Assembly: GCA_963666755.2 (NCBI GenBank)
Contig: CAXXGW010000009.1
Coordinates: 2,418,001 to 2,482,000, forward strand
Reading direction: 5' to 3'
Length of the DNA stretch: 64,000 bases
Source: CAXXOK01 sp963666755
Lineage (GTDB): Bacteria > Bacillota > Clostridia > Christensenellales > Aristaeellaceae
Position numbers and translations under genes: made by a program. Positions within the stretch are counted from its first letter, which is position 1; the number at the start of each line of letters is the position of its first letter. Below are positions 1 to 7,760 of the stretch, piece by piece. Under the pieces are notes generated by a model. That model searched no databases, was not told the DNA's origin, and worked only from the letters and a program-made list of their open reading frames with translations.

Positions 1-1573
1 GACGGTCCATATGCATGTGGGCGTAGATTCCTTGCATGGCGATCTGTATATGGGGGATGGAAACGGACTCTTAACGGCTGGGCGTTTTGGCATGCTGTTT
101 TGGGAAAAAGTCTTTTTCTGGACGACCGGAACCCTTACCCCGATCAGTTACTTCGCTTCGGATTTAATCGCCGTTGTCTTATTACTTTTGGCGGCAACCA
201 GCTTTTGCATTCTCTTTGACCGCTGCACAAACCGTCGTTTTTCAATGTGGGTAAATATCCTTTTTGTGGGGTTGCTGATCTCCTATCCGTTGATGAACGA
301 AATCTGGTCCTACTTGGCATGCAATCGTTGGGTCTGCGGTAGCATGCTGTTTACGGCGTTTGCCCTGCTGCTTGTCTGGGATGCGCTCCACAGAAAAAGC
401 AAACCCTGGGTCGCCTATCCCATTGCGGCCGTACTGATGACCATTGTGGTTTCCGGCTATGAATCGGTAACAGTGGTCTACGTTTTTCTGGTTTTTGCGG
501 TGTTGTTACTGCAGGCGCTCTATGGGCAACCCGGAGAGGATCACATCAAGACGATCCTCCTGCAAGGCCTTGTCTATGCCGCCATCCTGATTGCCGCCGT
601 TTTACTCCGCCTGGTTGTGCACCAAATCCTTCTGGCGGTCAATCATCTTAGTTTTCAAAGCAACGGAGCCGTTCAAATCCACTGGTTTGAAGACTCCATT
701 TCCAGCAATGTGGCTTTCCTGTTACTGTCGATTTTATATAACTATATTTTGACGGCGTTGATCTACTTCCCCATTGCTGAACTGGTTGTGGCCGTAATAG
801 TCCTAATTGTGTTTGCCATTGTGATGGTTCGAAAAAAGCCTTCCATCCTCCTGCCTGTGCTGGGAATGCTCTTTTCGCTGATTGTTTTATCCGTCATTCA
901 GGGCAGCGCAACCCCTTACCGTGCCTGTCAGGTATTTGGCGTATTCATTGCCTTTACTGCCGCCTTGCTTGCCGATCTTCTGATGCGGCAGAAGCGGATT
1001 GCCGTCCGGATGCTCAGCATTGGCCTTGGTCTGCTGTTATGCGTCAATCAGGGGGTACTTCTGAGCTACTATATGTCTGCCGATTCGCTGCGCTCCGAGC
1101 GTGAGGTGGAGCAGATTCAAACCATTGCCAAGGATGTTTTGCGAAATCAGGATACGACAAAGCCCGTCGTCCTGCTGATGCTCTCCGAAATTCCCTATAC
1201 AACCGGCAAGCTTTACCCGTGGCTGAATAACCAGATTACCCTGCCGGAAGACTCCCAAGCGATGTCGCTGTTTATCAAAATCAATGAGAAAATCCGGGAT
1301 ACATTCCATTATACCCGCAGGGTCAACAATGTGGAAGCAACCCGTAAACCGGTGGACACAAACCTGGTATCCGTGCTTTACTGGGCGCAATCCACCATGG
1401 CGGAAAATCTTGATCAGGTATTTTCCTATTGCGGGTATGATCTGCACTTTTCTGACGATCCGGCACTTGTCGAGCTGTGCAAGACCTATGCAAAAGCGAA
1501 CGATATGCCCAGTTACCCTCATAGTGGCTATGTTGTTGAATCAAAGAACTGTATAATTGTCCGCGTGAATTAG
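1..1573 (+). CDS. GtrII-like polytopic membrane glucosyltransferase, 5'-truncated by the window edge
   Basis: About 520 codons from the first ATG at base 11; the frame stays open to the window edge, so the N-terminus is probably missing. The protein has roughly ten hydrophobic segments, followed by a soluble C-terminal part from about residue 365. Near the N-terminus an acidic stretch leads into GLLTAGRFG, which resembles the conserved D...GR loop after the first membrane helix of GtrII-type glucosyltransferases. These add glucose from a lipid-linked donor to surface polysaccharide on the outer face of the membrane. It is the only clear chromosomal gene here and ends about 1 kb before the first att block. 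The family call is by topology and motif only; another polyprenyl-phosphate-dependent glycosyltransferase is possible. Confidence 0.6.
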   Translation, partial: TVHMHVGVDSLHGDLYMGDGNGLLTAGRFGMLFWEKVFFWTTGTLTPISYFASDLIAVVLLLLAATSFCILFDRCTNRRFSMWVNILFVGLLISYPLMNEIWSYLACNRWVCGSMLFTAFALLLVWDALHRKSKPWVAYPIAAVLMTIVVSGYESVTVVYVFLVFAVLLLQALYGQPGEDHIKTILLQGLVYAAILIAAVLLRLVVHQILLAVNHLSFQSNGAVQIHWFEDSISSNVAFLLLSILYNYILTALIYFPIAELVVAVIVLIVFAIVMVRKKPSILLPVLGMLFSLIVLSVIQGSATPYRACQVFGVFIAFTAALLADLLMRQKRIAVRMLSIGLGLLLCVNQGVLLSYYMSADSLRSEREVEQIQTIAKDVLRNQDTTKPVVLLMLSEIPYTTGKLYPWLNNQITLPEDSQAMSLFIKINEKIRDTFHYTRRVNNVEATRKPVDTNLVSVLYWAQSTMAENLDQVFSYCGYDLHFSDDPALVELCKTYAKANDMPSYPHSGYVVESKNCIIVRVN

Positions 1574-1666
1574 GGACACCTCCTGAAGTAACGTTTTATA
1601 AATTGACTAATAACATAAGGTTCAAATTTCTATTCCCCTCACTGCACTGAAACACGGCCGATCTAG

Positions 1667-1897
1667 TTAAAGGAACGCTGTGGCATCCGACCGGCAGTGC
1701 TGCCTTACTCCAGCCGCCATTATACCGGCACAGCGCTCGCCCTCCAGAACATATCGCCCTCGATCATTATGGACATCATGCGCCATACAGACTACGCTAC
1801 AACGCTTCATTATGACACCCATACACCCACGCAAACCATGGTTGATTCCGTCAATCAGCTTCCTTCTCACACCACCAAGCCTGATTATAACGAGTAG
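1667..1897 (+). pseudogene. Remnant of a tyrosine integrase C-terminus
   Basis: The frame reads LPYSSRHYTGTALAL, then IMRHTDYATTLHYDTH, then a short tail. This aligns with the C-terminal catalytic part of the two intact integrases in this window (LPPYSCRHTTATALAI and VMRWSTTRMLDRYAHA). The SRH box, a histidine before the last helix and a candidate nucleophilic tyrosine remain, but everything upstream is gone; an in-frame stop lies just 5' at about 1664. The remnant is on the plus strand with its 3' end pointing at the tRNA-Ser att block about 700 bp away. It looks like the leftover of an older integrated element. Confidence 0.65.
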
Positions 1898-1972
1898 AAA
1901 CACGAATAGTAACAGATGCGATTTTACGTAAATTTTCATCTACTTTTCATAACCGATTTTGAGCATGAAAAA

Positions 1973-2003
1973 AGCCTTGTAAGTTTTGTCTTACAAGGCT
2001 TTG
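1973..2003. terminator. Hairpin terminator
   Basis: A perfect 11-bp inverted repeat (AGCCTTGTAAG, 6-nt loop, CTTACAAGGCT). On the minus strand it is followed by a run of T (the A-run at about 1967-1972), so it best fits termination of leftward transcription. The rightward tail is weak. Confidence 0.6.
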
Positions 2004-2184
2004 GAAAATGCTGATATTGTTGATACAATCGGGGGTGGGTGCACTCTGAAACGGAGAATCGTGCAAAGATTGTAAGTAAAAAATATCCGTCGTATGTTAA
2101 ATATTACCATGGGATTTGACATGTTCTGAATATATGGTAATATCAATTATCATAAGAATAAGTTGGTATATTCAGGAGGGAGAA

Positions 2185-2583
2185 ATGGATCACTATTCAC
2201 AGGAAGAGCTATATGCTGCGATAAAGACTATATCCACTACCATTAGTAAGTGTGAAAAAGCACAGTTTGCATTTTCATAAGGAACAGCACAGTATTCGCT
2301 TTTAAGAAATAGAATTAAGGCTTTGTATATCTCTAGAGCTTCGATAGAAAAGGATAGTAGCATTGATATGTTTACATTATCAGATTTGGAAAAAGCCTTG
2401 CCTCCAATTCTTTCAATCATTAGCAAAACCGAGAAGGTACGAGTTAAGTACGACGAAAGCAGGGTTCAGTTCAAGGGAACTGATGCTCTGATCAGAGCAA
2501 TGAATATTTCCAAAGTCTATATCGCAAACGAAATATCTAAACGAAAACAGCAAACATGGCCCGTTTCCCCTCATGTAAAATAA
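2185..2583 (+). pseudogene. Small conserved-type gene broken by one in-frame stop
   Basis: A good ribosome-binding site (AGGAGGG) precedes ATG at 2185. The frame runs 31 codons (MDHYSQEELYAAIKTI..., KCEKAQFAFS), meets TAA at 2278-2280, then continues open in the same frame for 101 codons (GTAQYSLLRNRIKALYISRA...) to 2583. The second half keeps a coding character. From memory of small Firmicutes proteins of the type ISKCEK..EGT.QH.LLK.RIKAL, the stop sits where Glu is usual, so GAA to TAA would explain it. Function unknown. The gene is chromosomal or left from an older element, just outside the att block. A sequencing error or readthrough is possible. Confidence 0.5.
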
Positions 2584-2621
2584 AAAGGACGCCAACCTCG
2601 TATCGAGATGGACGTCCTTTT
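2583..2621. terminator. Bidirectional hairpin terminator beside att
   Basis: AAAAGGACG at the left pairs with CGTCCTTTT at the right, with further inner pairing (CTCG-TAT-CGAG). It has an A-run on one side and a T-run on the other. It follows the broken gene and abuts the tRNA-Ser 3' end, so it may also end tRNA transcription on the minus strand. Confidence 0.65.
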
Positions 2622-2622
2622 A

Positions 2623-2690
2623 TGGCGGAGAAGGAGAGATTTGAACTCTCGCGCCGGTTAACCCAGCCTACTCCCTTAGCAGGGGCGGCA
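2623..2690 (-). repeat. Left att block of prophage 1: 3' part of tRNA-Ser(GCU)
   Basis: Read on the minus strand this is the anticodon arm from the loop (CTGCTAA, anticodon GCU), the long variable arm, the T-arm (GTTCAAATC), the acceptor 3' strand and an encoded CCA. The tRNA 5' half is absent: sequence right of the block is phage. Bases 2623-2686 match 43043-43106 exactly; after one mismatch, GCA also matches. This is a tRNA 3' duplication, not a working tRNA. The complete gene should lie to the right of prophage 2, beyond the window. Confidence 0.88.
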
Positions 2691-2714
2691 TATAGCCTTA
2701 ATTTAAGCCGTTTA

Positions 2715-3833
2715 TCAGGTGTCCGTTGATTGTTTTTTGATATCAGGCGCAAGCACATTTACGGCCCCCAAAGCGTCCTGCGAAGAGGCATGCGCATAGC
2801 GATCCAGCATGCGGGTTGTGCTCCAGCGCATGACCTTGCGGATGATCGACGGGGCGATGTTGTTACCAATGGCTAGCGCTGTGGCTGTGGTATGGCGGCA
2901 GGAATACGGCGGCAGCTTGCGGCACTGGCAGCGTTCCAGCGCCTCATAGTAAGCAGTGTAGAAATGATCCTTGTTCATGGTCAGCAGCTTCGTGCCGGTG
3001 CTAAACTCAAGCAGCGAGGCCACAACAGGCACCATGAAATCCGCAATGACGATATCCGTTTTCTTGCGCTCTCGGGTCTTTATACCAGCCCCAATGATAC
3101 GCTGACCTTCCAGGTCGATCATAGCCTTGCGCGCACCCAGTAGCTCGCCCGGCATCATACCTGAATAGATCATCAGGAGGATATAGCCGATAAACGTATC
3201 GCCCTCGCTATAGGCTGTCCAGAGGCTGACCAGCTCGTTGTTGTTGAAGGGTGTTTGCTCGGTTTCCTGCTTTTCCGGGAGAACAATGTAGGTCGGCAGC
3301 GCACCATTTGCTACCTGATCCGCGCCGGCCAGCTTGTAAAGGTGTGCAAGTAGAGTTTTCATATCACGGGCAGTGTAGTAACTGGTCGCGCCTCCTGACA
3401 CTGCGTTTCGAAGATCAGCGATATCCAGCTTAGTAATATCTCGGTGCACCAGCTTGCCCAGCTTCCGGTAGGCGATACGGTAAGCCGTTTGTTTGGATTG
3501 TGACAGTTGGGGCAGGTTGTCCCGCTCCCACAGCTCCCAATAATCCCCCAGGCTCTTGCGTTCCTGTTTTTCACCGCGCAACTGCGGCAGGTGCTCAATC
3601 GCCTCGCGCTTGGTGGAAAAGCCGCCCTTGGTTGCTGATACAGGCAGCAGCCTTCCATCTTCTGATCGCCAGCCCAGGATCGTTTTGGCTGTCCATGTAC
3701 GGCCCCGTTTATAGACGGTTCCAGTGCCATTACCGCGAAGGCGTCTTTGGCGTTTTGCTTCCTGTAGAGCTCCGCACCAGTTGCAAAAGGCGGAACCATC
3801 AGGAATTGCTTTGTTGCACTTCTTACAATTCAT
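2715..3833 (-). CDS. int: Tyrosine integrase of prophage 1, with N-terminal zinc ribbon
   Basis: 372 aa; recombines the phage att site with the tRNA-Ser(GCU) 3' end 25 bp downstream. Domains: a zinc ribbon at residues 3-21 (CKKC...CNWC), an arm/SAM-like DNA-binding part to about residue 165, then the catalytic domain. Catalytic-domain signatures are a Lys in GIKTRERKK, YSCRHTTATAL, MRWSTTRMLDRYAHA with the likely nucleophile Tyr in RYAHA. The position usually TGMR reads SGMM (Met for Arg I) and the usual His of HxxR is Tyr; prophage 2 integrase shares both, so they look like subfamily traits. The start overlaps the upstream 60-aa gene by 11 nt. Confidence 0.93.
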   Translation of the reverse strand: MNCKKCNKAIPDGSAFCNWCGALQEAKRQRRLRGNGTGTVYKRGRTWTAKTILGWRSEDGRLLPVSATKGGFSTKREAIEHLPQLRGEKQERKSLGDYWELWERDNLPQLSQSKQTAYRIAYRKLGKLVHRDITKLDIADLRNAVSGGATSYYTARDMKTLLAHLYKLAGADQVANGALPTYIVLPEKQETEQTPFNNNELVSLWTAYSEGDTFIGYILLMIYSGMMPGELLGARKAMIDLEGQRIIGAGIKTRERKKTDIVIADFMVPVVASLLEFSTGTKLLTMNKDHFYTAYYEALERCQCRKLPPYSCRHTTATALAIGNNIAPSIIRKVMRWSTTRMLDRYAHASSQDALGAVNVLAPDIKKQSTDT

Positions 3834-4005
3834 TCATGCGCTCCATCTCAATGTGGGTTTCCTTGTTCATGCCCTGTTCGAGCATTTTGCGATAGGCATC
3901 GCGGGCAGCAAAGGCCTCCGACTGGGTGTCGCCGTAGAAGTCCTGCCCTTTGTAGCGGGTCACGTGGCGGCCATCGGGACGGCGTTTTAGGGTTGCACGG
4001 GGCAT
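3823..4005 (-). CDS. Small basic DNA-binding-type protein upstream of integrase (possible excisionase)
   Basis: 60 aa from ATG at 4005, preceded by GAAAGGAAA; a longer in-frame reading to 4068 has no better ribosome site. The sequence (RRPDGRHVTRYKGQDFYGDT, then EAFAARDAYRKML) resembles the AP2-like arm-binding module at the N-terminus of many Gram-positive integrases. Its end overlaps the integrase start, so the two are translationally coupled from one promoter. It may have been split from the integrase or act as a directionality factor. This role is inferred. Confidence 0.55.
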   Translation of the reverse strand: MPRATLKRRPDGRHVTRYKGQDFYGDTQSEAFAARDAYRKMLEQGMNKETHIEMERMNEL

Positions 4006-4038
4006 GCTGTGTTTCCTTTCATAGATTGTTTCAAACCC

Positions 4039-4068
4039 AGTATAGTCACACGCTTTATAGCTCGTCAA
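4039..4068 (-). promoter_or_regulatory. Promoter of the integrase operon
   Basis: On the minus strand TTGACG (4063-4068) and TATACT (4039-4044) are separated by 18 bp, placing the start point about 25 bp upstream of the 60-aa gene. Confidence 0.6.
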
Positions 4069-4084
4069 GGATCAACTCAGCTGA

Positions 4085-4262
4085 CCATGGCGACCCCGTT
4101 TATAGACGGTTCCAGTGCCATTGCCACACAAGCGAGTTTGGTGTTTTGCTTCCTGTGGAGCTCCACACCAGATATAAAAAGACAGAACCGTCAGGAATTT
4201 CTTTATTGCACTTCTTACAGTTCATTGTGGGTTTCTTTCCTGATGCCATGCTCCAGCATACA
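4085..4262 (-). pseudogene. Decayed duplicate of the integrase 5' end
   Basis: On the minus strand MNCKKCNKEIPDGS begins near 4226. A one-base shift in a T-run then moves the frame to FYIWCGAPQEAKHQT...GNGTGTVYKRG, matching the first about 45 residues of the intact integrase at 3833. DNA similarity continues upstream (to about 4262) into the end of the 60-aa gene, with a short deletion. This is a duplicated, frameshifted int 5' segment just upstream of the int promoter, probably left by recombination between related prophages. Bases 4263-4470 show no convincing gene. Confidence 0.75.
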
Positions 4263-4472
4263 GAGGTAGAAATATGAGCAATGCACCCTATGCCTGTTTT
4301 GTTTATAATACCAATCACTTATATTTCGTAACACAGTGTCCGCCTGCTACGCCATGGAAAGCGGTTAATCCGATTTAACCATTGATTGAGAAATTGAATG
4401 AAGATAGCTTCAGATGTGAATAGTAACTAGTGAAGTAGATTGCAAGTAAATATCCTAATTACGCAATTTATG

Positions 4473-4919
4473 CTATTCTAATGATGATTCATCCGAATGG
4501 GTATTGGCATCTGGCTCATTTAGATTCATAAACGGCAAATTATAAACCGGGAAAGGAGATACGTTTGTAACATAGGCGACAATAGGACGTAGATAACTGA
4601 TAAGTAAAGCCACGGCATTCTGTGATAATAGAGCTTTTACTTTCGGTTCTTCAAGTTCCTGTGCCCATCTGAAGTTCGCCATCATAGCTGCTGTCAACGA
4701 GAAAGGTGACTCGCCAGAATCAGCGTTGACTGTTAAAGTGACTTCAACCACTGCGTTAGGTTGATCCACGGATTTCTTAATAACAGTGCTTATGTTATTA
4801 TCCAGCGAGAAATGATTCTCTATATTAGGTTTAAAATCAAGCTTTGAAGAAAAATTGAGTCGCGTCAATACAGGATCTGTGAATTGAAAAGAGCTAGGTC
4901 TCATAATAATTCCACTCAC
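4473..4919 (-). CDS. SecB-like chaperone, last gene of a three-gene cargo operon
   Basis: 148 aa from GTG at 4919, or 143 aa from ATG at 4904. The core (FQFTDPVLTRLNFSSKLDF, VVEVTLTVNA, MMANFRWAQE, LLSQNAVALLISYLRPIVAY, VYNLPFMNL) follows the SecB fold order: strands beginning with an F/L-x-P segment, then the Leu-rich helix with SYLRP and a closing N-x-P-F segment. SecB-like proteins hold unfolded clients. Stand-alone versions in mobile elements serve toxin-antitoxin-chaperone systems by protecting an unstable antitoxin. The gene is AT-rich, 8 bp after the preceding gene, and points toward int. Client unknown; the upstream neighbours are the obvious candidates. Confidence 0.72.
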   Translation of the reverse strand: MSGIIMRPSSFQFTDPVLTRLNFSSKLDFKPNIENHFSLDNNISTVIKKSVDQPNAVVEVTLTVNADSGESPFSLTAAMMANFRWAQELEEPKVKALLSQNAVALLISYLRPIVAYVTNVSPFPVYNLPFMNLNEPDANTHSDESSLE

Positions 4920-4927
4920 TTTCAGAA

Positions 4928-5614
4928 TTAGGCAGCATACTTCAGATCATCATCACTTGCGCCACAATTTATAGTAGGTTTAGTTGCATCTTTTTGAAGT
5001 TCACCGATCCTCGTAAAAGAAGAATGCTCAGATATGTACTCAACAACAGCAGCATCTAGATATTGAATGGTGTGTTTGTCGACCATATTGTCATCTGTTT
5101 TGTACTTAACCTCGAAACAGTGATTATTATCGTCATCTTGTACCCTACTCAGCGCCCCAATGAGCATCTCGTGAAAATGTGTACATTTTTTTAAGTAAGC
5201 CTTGTTGATGCTTTCGGTTTTCAACTCCAGCAATCCCTCGTATGCTTCATTCGGCATGTAGCCAAGCATTTCACCAGCAACAGGAAGGTCTAGTTCATTA
5301 ATAGCCTTGAAATGAACCGTTTTTGATGTAAAAACTCGATATCTCTTGCTCTCGATCTGATAAAGAGGATACTCAATATCCTTGAAGACATGATATAAAT
5401 CAATTTGCTGCGATATTAGTGTTTCGATATTTTCCAGAGAAACTGGCCCGACAATCCAAGTTTGTATTTTGCGTATTTCTGTGCACAAACAAATATAAAG
5501 GCTATTTTCGTCTTTACAAACGAAGACAATAGGGATACCTTCATATTGCATTAGGGAAAATAGGTAAACCAGTTTCTTTGAATTGATTTCTAAAAACTCA
5601 TCAAACTTCTTCAT
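4928..5614 (-). CDS. Uncharacterised protein, possibly DUF6575-like, paired with SecB-like chaperone
   Basis: 228 aa, soluble, no signal peptide. The N-terminal half (LMQYEGIPIVFVCKDENSLY, ICLCTE, WIVGPVSLENIETLISQQID, LYHVF) resembles a recurrent beta-rich domain I know as DUF6575-like (a short substrate-like loop, then a cofactor-free sheet); the assignment is tentative. The C-terminal half is mostly helical and acidic (QDDDNN, ASDDD) with no recognisable catalytic motif. The start overlaps the end of the upstream Cys-rich gene by 14 nt and the stop is 8 nt before the SecB-like gene, so the three are very likely co-translated. It could be the toxin, antitoxin or chaperone client. Confidence 0.45.
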   Translation of the reverse strand: MKKFDEFLEINSKKLVYLFSLMQYEGIPIVFVCKDENSLYICLCTEIRKIQTWIVGPVSLENIETLISQQIDLYHVFKDIEYPLYQIESKRYRVFTSKTVHFKAINELDLPVAGEMLGYMPNEAYEGLLELKTESINKAYLKKCTHFHEMLIGALSRVQDDDNNHCFEVKYKTDDNMVDKHTIQYLDAAVVEYISEHSSFTRIGELQKDATKPTINCGASDDDLKYAA

Positions 5615-6029
5615 TGGATTTTACCTCGTAAAAACATATGCAGGGGGTCGCATCCTTGTAAATCCACCAATCAACATGAGAGGTGTTCTCTTTTGTCCGT
5701 TCCTTGGTAATCTGTGATGGCCCACACAATGGACAAGTATGTCCACATAGCATTATAACACGTGGGTAATGTTTTCTCATAAAGAATTTTCGCAATTTAT
5801 CACATTCAGCGAAGTCAAGAAAACATGATGTGCAGTAATCAGAGAGAGGGTCATTGTAAATACGATCCACTTTAAGAATCTCGTCTTCCTTTTTTGTGCA
5901 AAAAAATGCCTCATCATTCAGTTTTCCCTGCTTAGCTAACCTATACACATGCAGCCGCTGTTCTTTTCCTCCTGCTTTACGCACATGATCTGAAAAGTTA
6001 TCAGGGAAATAGTCTGGGAAAATACACAT
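5601..6029 (-). CDS. Cys-rich protein of unknown function, first gene of the SecB-like operon
   Basis: 142 aa. Cysteine pairs occur at CTSCF and LCGHTCPLCGPS, with single cysteines in MCIF, FFCTK, ECDK and PCICF; the CGHTCPLCG core looks like a metal-binding knuckle. A following stretch (KERTKENTSHVDWWIYKD) is basic then aromatic. No known catalytic domain is recognised. The gene overlaps the next by 14 nt. A GGTGAGAG ribosome site precedes the ATG. It sits only about 75 bp downstream of the DUF4041 gene on the same strand, so it may share that transcript. Confidence 0.5.
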   Translation of the reverse strand: MCIFPDYFPDNFSDHVRKAGGKEQRLHVYRLAKQGKLNDEAFFCTKKEDEILKVDRIYNDPLSDYCTSCFLDFAECDKLRKFFMRKHYPRVIMLCGHTCPLCGPSQITKERTKENTSHVDWWIYKDATPCICFYEVKSNEEV

Positions 6030-6106
6030 GCTCTCACCGCTTCATCAAACTACGATTTTAAAAACGCGTTTTGTACCCATACTAAACGATTACATCATTT
6101 GTTATG

Positions 6107-7582
6107 TTAGGTTTCATCTGCATCGTCTTCTTCATCAGACCCCTCGACTCCAGTCTCTTCAACCTCAAATGGCTCATCAATGGATTGACTCTGGCGGTAT
6201 TGCTCTGCCAGCATTGTCCTTTGAAAGGGAGCTGATGGATCAATGCTTGTTACCAGCGTTTCAAGCTCATCTGCAGATACCTGAAAGAATTCCTTTCGTA
6301 AGTTGACCTTATTCACTCTTCTCATATTAAGTTGTCGGTGAAGCTCGGCTTCCAGAGATACTGCGTCCTGCGAGAAAATGAAGCTATGTACATCAAACGG
6401 AAAAGGAACACTTGCACAGGACAATTCAGCGATTCGATCTTGCGGTTCAATCCTTCGGGTCATCCCAATTTTGAACATTTCATCTCCAAATGAACCCAGA
6501 TTGCTAATAATATAGACCGTACCTGCTTTACCGTTTTGTAGATTGATGATTTCCGCTTTTCTCTCCTCAACGGTAGACAACTGGCTTTGAACATCTTGGA
6601 GTTGTTTTGTGAGAATAGCAATCTGGTCTTGCGCCGCCAGAGCAATCTGTTCCCTGATTCGATCAATTTCAAGCAGGTACTTACGCTCTTCATTTTCAAC
6701 CTTTTTCCGTTGTTGTTCAAGTTCTTTGCGCTCGGCTGCTTCCTGACGCATTTGCTCACGCAATGCGCGCTGCTCCTCCTTCGCTCTTTCCCTACGGATC
6801 AGGTACTCGTACTCCAAGCTGACAGCATCGATATACAAAGATTCGATCTGACCGGTAAAACGCACCAATGTTGGTGCTATACTCTGGTTTGCCTCGGTGA
6901 TTATGACATAATACTTTGCGGTTAGTGCCTTAACACTTGCTATAGCATCGTCTAGTTTGCTGAAGGTAAGGCGGCTCATGATCTGTTGCAGTTCGGCACT
7001 CAATGCTAATACCATCAGCTTGTAGAGTGTTGCATTTGCCTTCGTCGTATAGCGGGACTGGTATTGGCCATAAACGTCCTTGATCTGACGTTCAATCTGC
7101 CGATACCGAGTGCGCAGCTCCTTAATTGTCAGACAATTCAAGTTTGTGGCGGGTGGAACCAGCAAATCCATATCTTGCGTGATGCGAGAGAGATCATTTA
7201 TGTACGCGCCTTCCGGAAATGCGCTAATCGCATACTTAATACTTTTTACGAGCGGAGTCATTTTTGCAATTCGGTTTTCCATTTGGATACCCTTTTTTCG
7301 GGTATCATCAACAAGTTGCGTTACATGATTTAATTCTTCCGTTTTTGCATTGAGGTGTTCGTACACGGGCTGCATCCGTCGTCTCGCCTCATGGTCAGCA
7401 GCCTGCATCGCTTGCCGCAGCAGTTCCTGTTCGTTACTCCGTCTTGTCTGCAATTCGTAAATATCAGATTGCAGGCTTTCATATTCCAGTTTTGCAGCCT
7501 GTAACTCGCAACGGGCACACAACCCATCTTGATTCAGTTTTGTAAATAGACCGCCTTTATGACACCTGTGACATTTTGCCAT
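6107..7582 (-). CDS. DUF4041/T5orf172-type protein with coiled coil and GIY-YIG-like C-terminal domain
   Basis: 491 aa from ATG at 7582, chosen for a well-placed GGAGG; an ATG at 7612 in frame lacks one. Order: N-terminal zinc ribbon (CHRCHKGG...CARCE), a coiled coil, a central helical region, a second long charged coiled coil at about 275-370, then the T5orf172 domain from about residue 375 (GTVYIISNLGSFG, MFKIGMTRR, DRIAELS, ELHRQL, VNLRKEFF). That domain is related to GIY-YIG nucleases. Such proteins are carried by many phages and defence regions; substrate unknown. The C-terminus is very acidic. It lies in the int-to-repressor cargo slot and has an isolated TATAAT at about 7612-7617 on its strand. 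Confidence 0.75.
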   Translation of the reverse strand: MAKCHRCHKGGLFTKLNQDGLCARCELQAAKLEYESLQSDIYELQTRRSNEQELLRQAMQAADHEARRRMQPVYEHLNAKTEELNHVTQLVDDTRKKGIQMENRIAKMTPLVKSIKYAISAFPEGAYINDLSRITQDMDLLVPPATNLNCLTIKELRTRYRQIERQIKDVYGQYQSRYTTKANATLYKLMVLALSAELQQIMSRLTFSKLDDAIASVKALTAKYYVIITEANQSIAPTLVRFTGQIESLYIDAVSLEYEYLIRRERAKEEQRALREQMRQEAAERKELEQQRKKVENEERKYLLEIDRIREQIALAAQDQIAILTKQLQDVQSQLSTVEERKAEIINLQNGKAGTVYIISNLGSFGDEMFKIGMTRRIEPQDRIAELSCASVPFPFDVHSFIFSQDAVSLEAELHRQLNMRRVNKVNLRKEFFQVSADELETLVTSIDPSAPFQRTMLAEQYRQSQSIDEPFEVEETGVEGSDEEDDADET

Positions 7583-7686
7583 TGTGTGGTACCTCCGAGA
7601 GCGTTTTCCCAATTATAACACCTATTAGTACAAAAGCCTACCCTAAAATATTGCTATAAACAGAAATTGATTCTCGTATATAGAGC

Positions 7687-7744
7687 TTGACAATGTTCGC
7701 CGAACACTTTATGATAAGCTATATCTAACAGGAACATATGTTTG
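7687..7744 (+). promoter_or_regulatory. SOS-type promoter of the prophage 1 microprotein
   Basis: TTGACA (7687-7692), 17 bp, TATGAT (7710-7715), followed by GGAACATATGTTTG (7731-7744), which matches the Gram-positive LexA box CGAACATATGTTCG at 12 of 14 bases. The spacer holds a separate 13-bp palindrome TGTTCGCCGAACA (7694-7706), a likely second operator. The layout predicts LexA repression of the microprotein gene that starts at 7761. Confidence 0.62.
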
Positions 7745-7760
7745 TGGTTGGAGGGTGCCA

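Noticed and set aside
2623..2690. Functional tRNA-Ser gene at the att blocks
   Set aside because: Only the 3' part from the anticodon loop is present at both sites; the 5' half does not follow.
7694..7706. Palindrome TGTTCGCCGAACA as an SOS box
   Set aside because: Half-sites are in the reverse order (GTTC...GAAC) to a LexA box (GAAC...GTTC); kept only as a possible other operator.
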